Assembly: GCA_039818945.1 (NCBI GenBank)
Contig: JBCBSZ010000011.1
Location: 1-64,000, forward strand
Origin: JBCBSZ01 sp039818945
GTDB lineage: Bacteria; Actinomycetota; Acidimicrobiia; Acidimicrobiales; Poriferisodalaceae
Direction: 5' to 3'
Length of the DNA stretch: 64,000 bases
The notes below the pieces were generated by a model. That model did no database searches. It was given only the letters and a program-made list of their open reading frames with translations, and was not told the DNA's origin. The stretch's first letter is position 1. The number at the start of each line of letters is the position of its first letter. This document shows positions 61,594 to 64,000 of the stretch, in pieces. The position numbers were made by a program, and so were the translations under genes.

Positions 61594-63930
61594 TCAGCGG
61601 CCGGTCGCCACCAGGGCGGCGTTCACGATCTGGTCGGGCAGCAGGCCGAAGAGGCCGTAGAGGTCCTCCACCGTGCCCGACTGCCCGAACTCGTCGACAC
61701 CGATCGGCACGACGGGCTGGCCGCGGACCGATCCCAGCCAGCTCAGGGCGTGGGATGCGGCGTCGTGGACGGTCACGATCGGAGCCCGTTCGACGCCGAC
61801 GCCGAGGAGCGTCTCGACGTGGGGCGTGGTCGGCCGGTGGTGACGGTCTGCGCCCCGACGGCGCAGCTCCCCGACCCAGCCCGCGTGGAGGCGGTCGGCG
61901 CTCGACAGCACCACCACGGCCGCGGGGAGCTCCTCCTCACCGAGCCGCTCGGCGGCGGCGAGCAGCTCGGGGACCACCGCACCGCTCCCAGCGAGCAGCA
62001 CCTCCGCCGGGCGGCCCTGGGGCGGCTCACGGAGCACGTAGCCACCGGCGAGCGCGTCGGATCGCACGGCGTCCTCGCCGCGCGCCTCGACGAGCTCGGC
62101 GAGCGGCGTCTGGTCGACGGGACGGGTGGTGAGGCGGAGGTAGGTGGAGGTCCCGTCCGGCCGGCAGAGCTCGGCGAGCGCATCGCACAGGTACCAGTCG
62201 AGGGTGCGAGCGAAGGCCGGCTCGGCGAACGTGATGCCGGGCAGCTCCATGCCGACCGAGGCGGTGACCGTCGACTGATGGGCGCCGCCCTCCGGTGCGA
62301 GCGTGACCCCCGACGGCGTCCCCACCACGATGAACCGCGACGCGTTGTAGATGCCGTAGATGAGCGCATCGAGGCCGCGCAGGACGAACGGGTCGTACAC
62401 GGTGCCGATCGGGAGCAGCAGCTCGTCGTGGTGGTCGAACGAGAGGCCGAGCTGCCCGAGGAGCAGGAACAGGTTCATCTCGGAGATGCCGAGCTCGATG
62501 TGCTGGCCGGTCGGGCCCGGCCGCCAGCGGAGCATGGCGCTGTCGTCGCCGTAGTCGGGGGTCTCCACGGGAGAGAAGACCCCGCGCTTGTTGATCCAGC
62601 CGCCGAGGTTCGTCGAGACCGAGACGTCCGGTGACGTGGTCACGAGCCGGTCCGCGATCTCGGGGTGATCGCCGGCCCGGACGAGCAGGCGGCCGAAGGC
62701 CTCCTGGGTGGACTGCGTGCGCTTCGCGCCGGCGCCCCCCAGCTCGGTCGGCACCGAGAGCAGGGGTCGCGGCTCGGGGGCCGGGTTGTTGATCTCCCCT
62801 CCGACCGATCGGCACATCTCGGCGGCGGCCGAGTCGTCGGCGAAGCGCTCCCACTCGTCCTCGGCGCGCAGCCCCACGGTCGTGCGCAGCTCGTCGATCT
62901 GGTCGCCGCTGAGGAGGGCGGCGTGGTTGAGGGGGTCGCCCTGGTTGGGGAGCTGCCAGCCCTTGATCGTGTAGGCGAACACGACAGACGGTCGTTCGCG
63001 CTCGGCGTCGCACGCCCGGTAGGTGTCGAGGAGGACGCCGAGGTCGTGGCCGCCCAGATCGTGGACGAGCGGCGCCAACGCGTCGTCGGGCACCTCGTCG
63101 AGGAGGTCGACGACGGCGGCGTCCGCACCCTCGCAGAAGGCGGTGCGGAGCTCGACGCCGGCGAGCCGGAAGGTCGACTGGTACCGCTCGTTGGGCATGT
63201 CGTCGATGTGGGCGCGCAGCGCCTCGCCACCGGGCCGGGCGAAGGCGCCGGTGAGGCGGCGGCCGTACTTCGCCTGCGCCACGTGCCAGCCCGCGTTGTG
63301 GAAGAACTCCTCGAGCTGGCGGACCCGGATGCCGGGCACGATCCGGTCGAGGCTCTGGCGGTTGAGATCGACCACGAGCATCACGTTGCCCAGCCCGGCG
63401 AGCGCCGGATCGGCGATGGCCTCCCAGACGTTGCCCTCGTCGAGCTCGGCGTCGCCCAGGAGCGCGATGAAGCGAGGGTCGGTGTCGAGCTCGGTGTGGG
63501 CACGGAGGTAGCGGTGGACGGCGGCGTCGAACAGCGGCGCCACGGCGCCGAGCCCGACCGACCCCGTGGAGTAGTCGGCGACGTCGGGGTCCTTCGTCCG
63601 CGACGGGTAGGCCTGGAGTCCACCGAGCTCGCGCAGCCGCGTCAGCCAGCTCGCGTCGAGCTCGCCGGTGAGGTACTTGATGGCGTGGAACACCGGCGAC
63701 GCATGTGGCTTGACCGCCACCTTGTCGTCGGTCGCGAGGTGGCCGAACCACAGGGCGGTCATGATCGACACCATCGAGGCCGAGGAGGCCTGATGGCCGC
63801 CGACCTTCACCCCGCCCTGCGTCGGGCGCTCGCGGTTCGCGTGGTCGACGATGCGCACGGCGAGCCACAGGATGCGCTGCTCGATCTCGCGCAGCACATC
63901 GAGCGAGGGAGCCGGATCCTGGTGTGCCAT
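61594..63930 (-). CDS. Pyruvate dehydrogenase E1 component, homodimeric type (AceE-like)
   Basis: A 778-residue thiamine-diphosphate enzyme. The N-terminal half has VGGHQASSASMVSIMTALWF and PHASPVFHAIKYLTG, and the TPP motif LLGDAELDEGNVWEA (159-170) closing with N190 in VVDLNRQSLD. The C-terminal half is transketolase-like, with the E1 Glu/His region HIELGISEMNLFLLLGQLG and PEGGAHQSTVTASVGMELPG. It is shorter than E. coli AceE (~887 residues). It decarboxylates pyruvate or a related 2-oxo acid; no E2/E3 genes are in the window. Start ATG 63930. Confidence 0.85.
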   Translation of the reverse strand: MAHQDPAPSLDVLREIEQRILWLAVRIVDHANRERPTQGGVKVGGHQASSASMVSIMTALWFGHLATDDKVAVKPHASPVFHAIKYLTGELDASWLTRLRELGGLQAYPSRTKDPDVADYSTGSVGLGAVAPLFDAAVHRYLRAHTELDTDPRFIALLGDAELDEGNVWEAIADPALAGLGNVMLVVDLNRQSLDRIVPGIRVRQLEEFFHNAGWHVAQAKYGRRLTGAFARPGGEALRAHIDDMPNERYQSTFRLAGVELRTAFCEGADAAVVDLLDEVPDDALAPLVHDLGGHDLGVLLDTYRACDAERERPSVVFAYTIKGWQLPNQGDPLNHAALLSGDQIDELRTTVGLRAEDEWERFADDSAAAEMCRSVGGEINNPAPEPRPLLSVPTELGGAGAKRTQSTQEAFGRLLVRAGDHPEIADRLVTTSPDVSVSTNLGGWINKRGVFSPVETPDYGDDSAMLRWRPGPTGQHIELGISEMNLFLLLGQLGLSFDHHDELLLPIGTVYDPFVLRGLDALIYGIYNASRFIVVGTPSGVTLAPEGGAHQSTVTASVGMELPGITFAEPAFARTLDWYLCDALAELCRPDGTSTYLRLTTRPVDQTPLAELVEARGEDAVRSDALAGGYVLREPPQGRPAEVLLAGSGAVVPELLAAAERLGEEELPAAVVVLSSADRLHAGWVGELRRRGADRHHRPTTPHVETLLGVGVERAPIVTVHDAASHALSWLGSVRGQPVVPIGVDEFGQSGTVEDLYGLFGLLPDQIVNAALVATGR

Positions 63931-64000
63931 CGTCGTCCGAGGGTCGGGGGAGCGTCGCTGCGACGGTAGTGGCCGGGCAGCGGCCGGCGTCACAGTCGCC

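Noticed and set aside
1..64000. tRNA, rRNA, CRISPR arrays, insertion sequences, attachment sites or replication origins
   Set aside because: None were recognised by eye: no transposase or integrase motifs, no regularly spaced repeats and no tRNA-like T-loop sequences next to a cloverleaf. A tRNAscan and repeat search would be decisive.

Overview
This is a GC-rich bacterial window packed with about 58 protein-coding genes, with short gaps and many 4-base stop/start overlaps. GTG starts are common and there is one probable TTG start. The gene content points to an actinobacterium, most likely class Acidimicrobiia: several P450s, FadE/FadD/EchA genes, a SARP-type regulator, a PknB-like kinase, and secreted proteins ending in GYW-x-V-A-x-D-G-G-I-F-A-F repeats. 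The class is an inference from gene content; no rRNA, tRNA, CRISPR or mobile element was recognised.

Layout. 0.1-9 kb: AraC regulator, GGDEF protein with a degenerate active site, hydrolases, MDR oxidoreductase, MOSC protein, GNAT, and an epoxide hydrolase divergent from a WYL regulator. 9-10 kb: a cluster of very small overlapping genes. 10-17 kb: an SDR divergent from a glutathione peroxidase whose catalytic residue is encoded by an in-frame TGA followed by a SECIS-like hairpin (a selenoprotein that ordinary gene calling cuts in two); then ferredoxin, a canonical P450 overlapping a P450 homologue that has lost its heme cysteine, a winged-helix protein, a DsbA-like protein and a MazEF-type toxin-antitoxin pair with a perfect inverted-repeat operator. 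17-31 kb: enoyl-CoA hydratases, amidase, HAD, M3 peptidase, hemolysin III, a truncated phenylalanine hydroxylase beside an Lrp regulator, VOC, AlkD-like protein, FMN oxidase, MBL hydrolase, GGEEF cyclase, acyl-CoA dehydrogenase and MarR. 31-43 kb: peroxiredoxin, a 1177-residue SARP/ATPase regulator, aldehyde dehydrogenase, hypothetical protein, acyl-CoA synthetase, methyltransferase, a PEP-utilising-type protein without an ATP-grasp domain, and a third P450. 43.6-52 kb: Ser/Thr kinase, SixA phosphatase and two tandem, very large, paralogous secreted proteins (unknown N-terminal module, PKD-like repeats, six-repeat propeller).

51.8-60.2 kb is the most coherent block: ten genes on the minus strand (btuF-btuC-btuD-cobO-cbiZ-cobU-cobS-cobD-cobC-cobT), nearly all joined by 4-base overlaps and led by a cobalamin riboswitch. 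Together they import corrinoids, adenosylate them, strip and rebuild the aminopropanol side chain and attach the nucleotide loop, so the operon is a corrinoid salvage and remodelling unit. The window ends with a saccharopine-dehydrogenase-like reductase and a homodimeric-type pyruvate dehydrogenase E1.

The strongest points for follow-up are the selenocysteine glutathione peroxidase, the cysteine-less P450 paired with a normal P450 and a ferredoxin, the broken phenylalanine hydroxylase, the riboswitch and its ribosome-site hairpin, and the tandem secreted giants.
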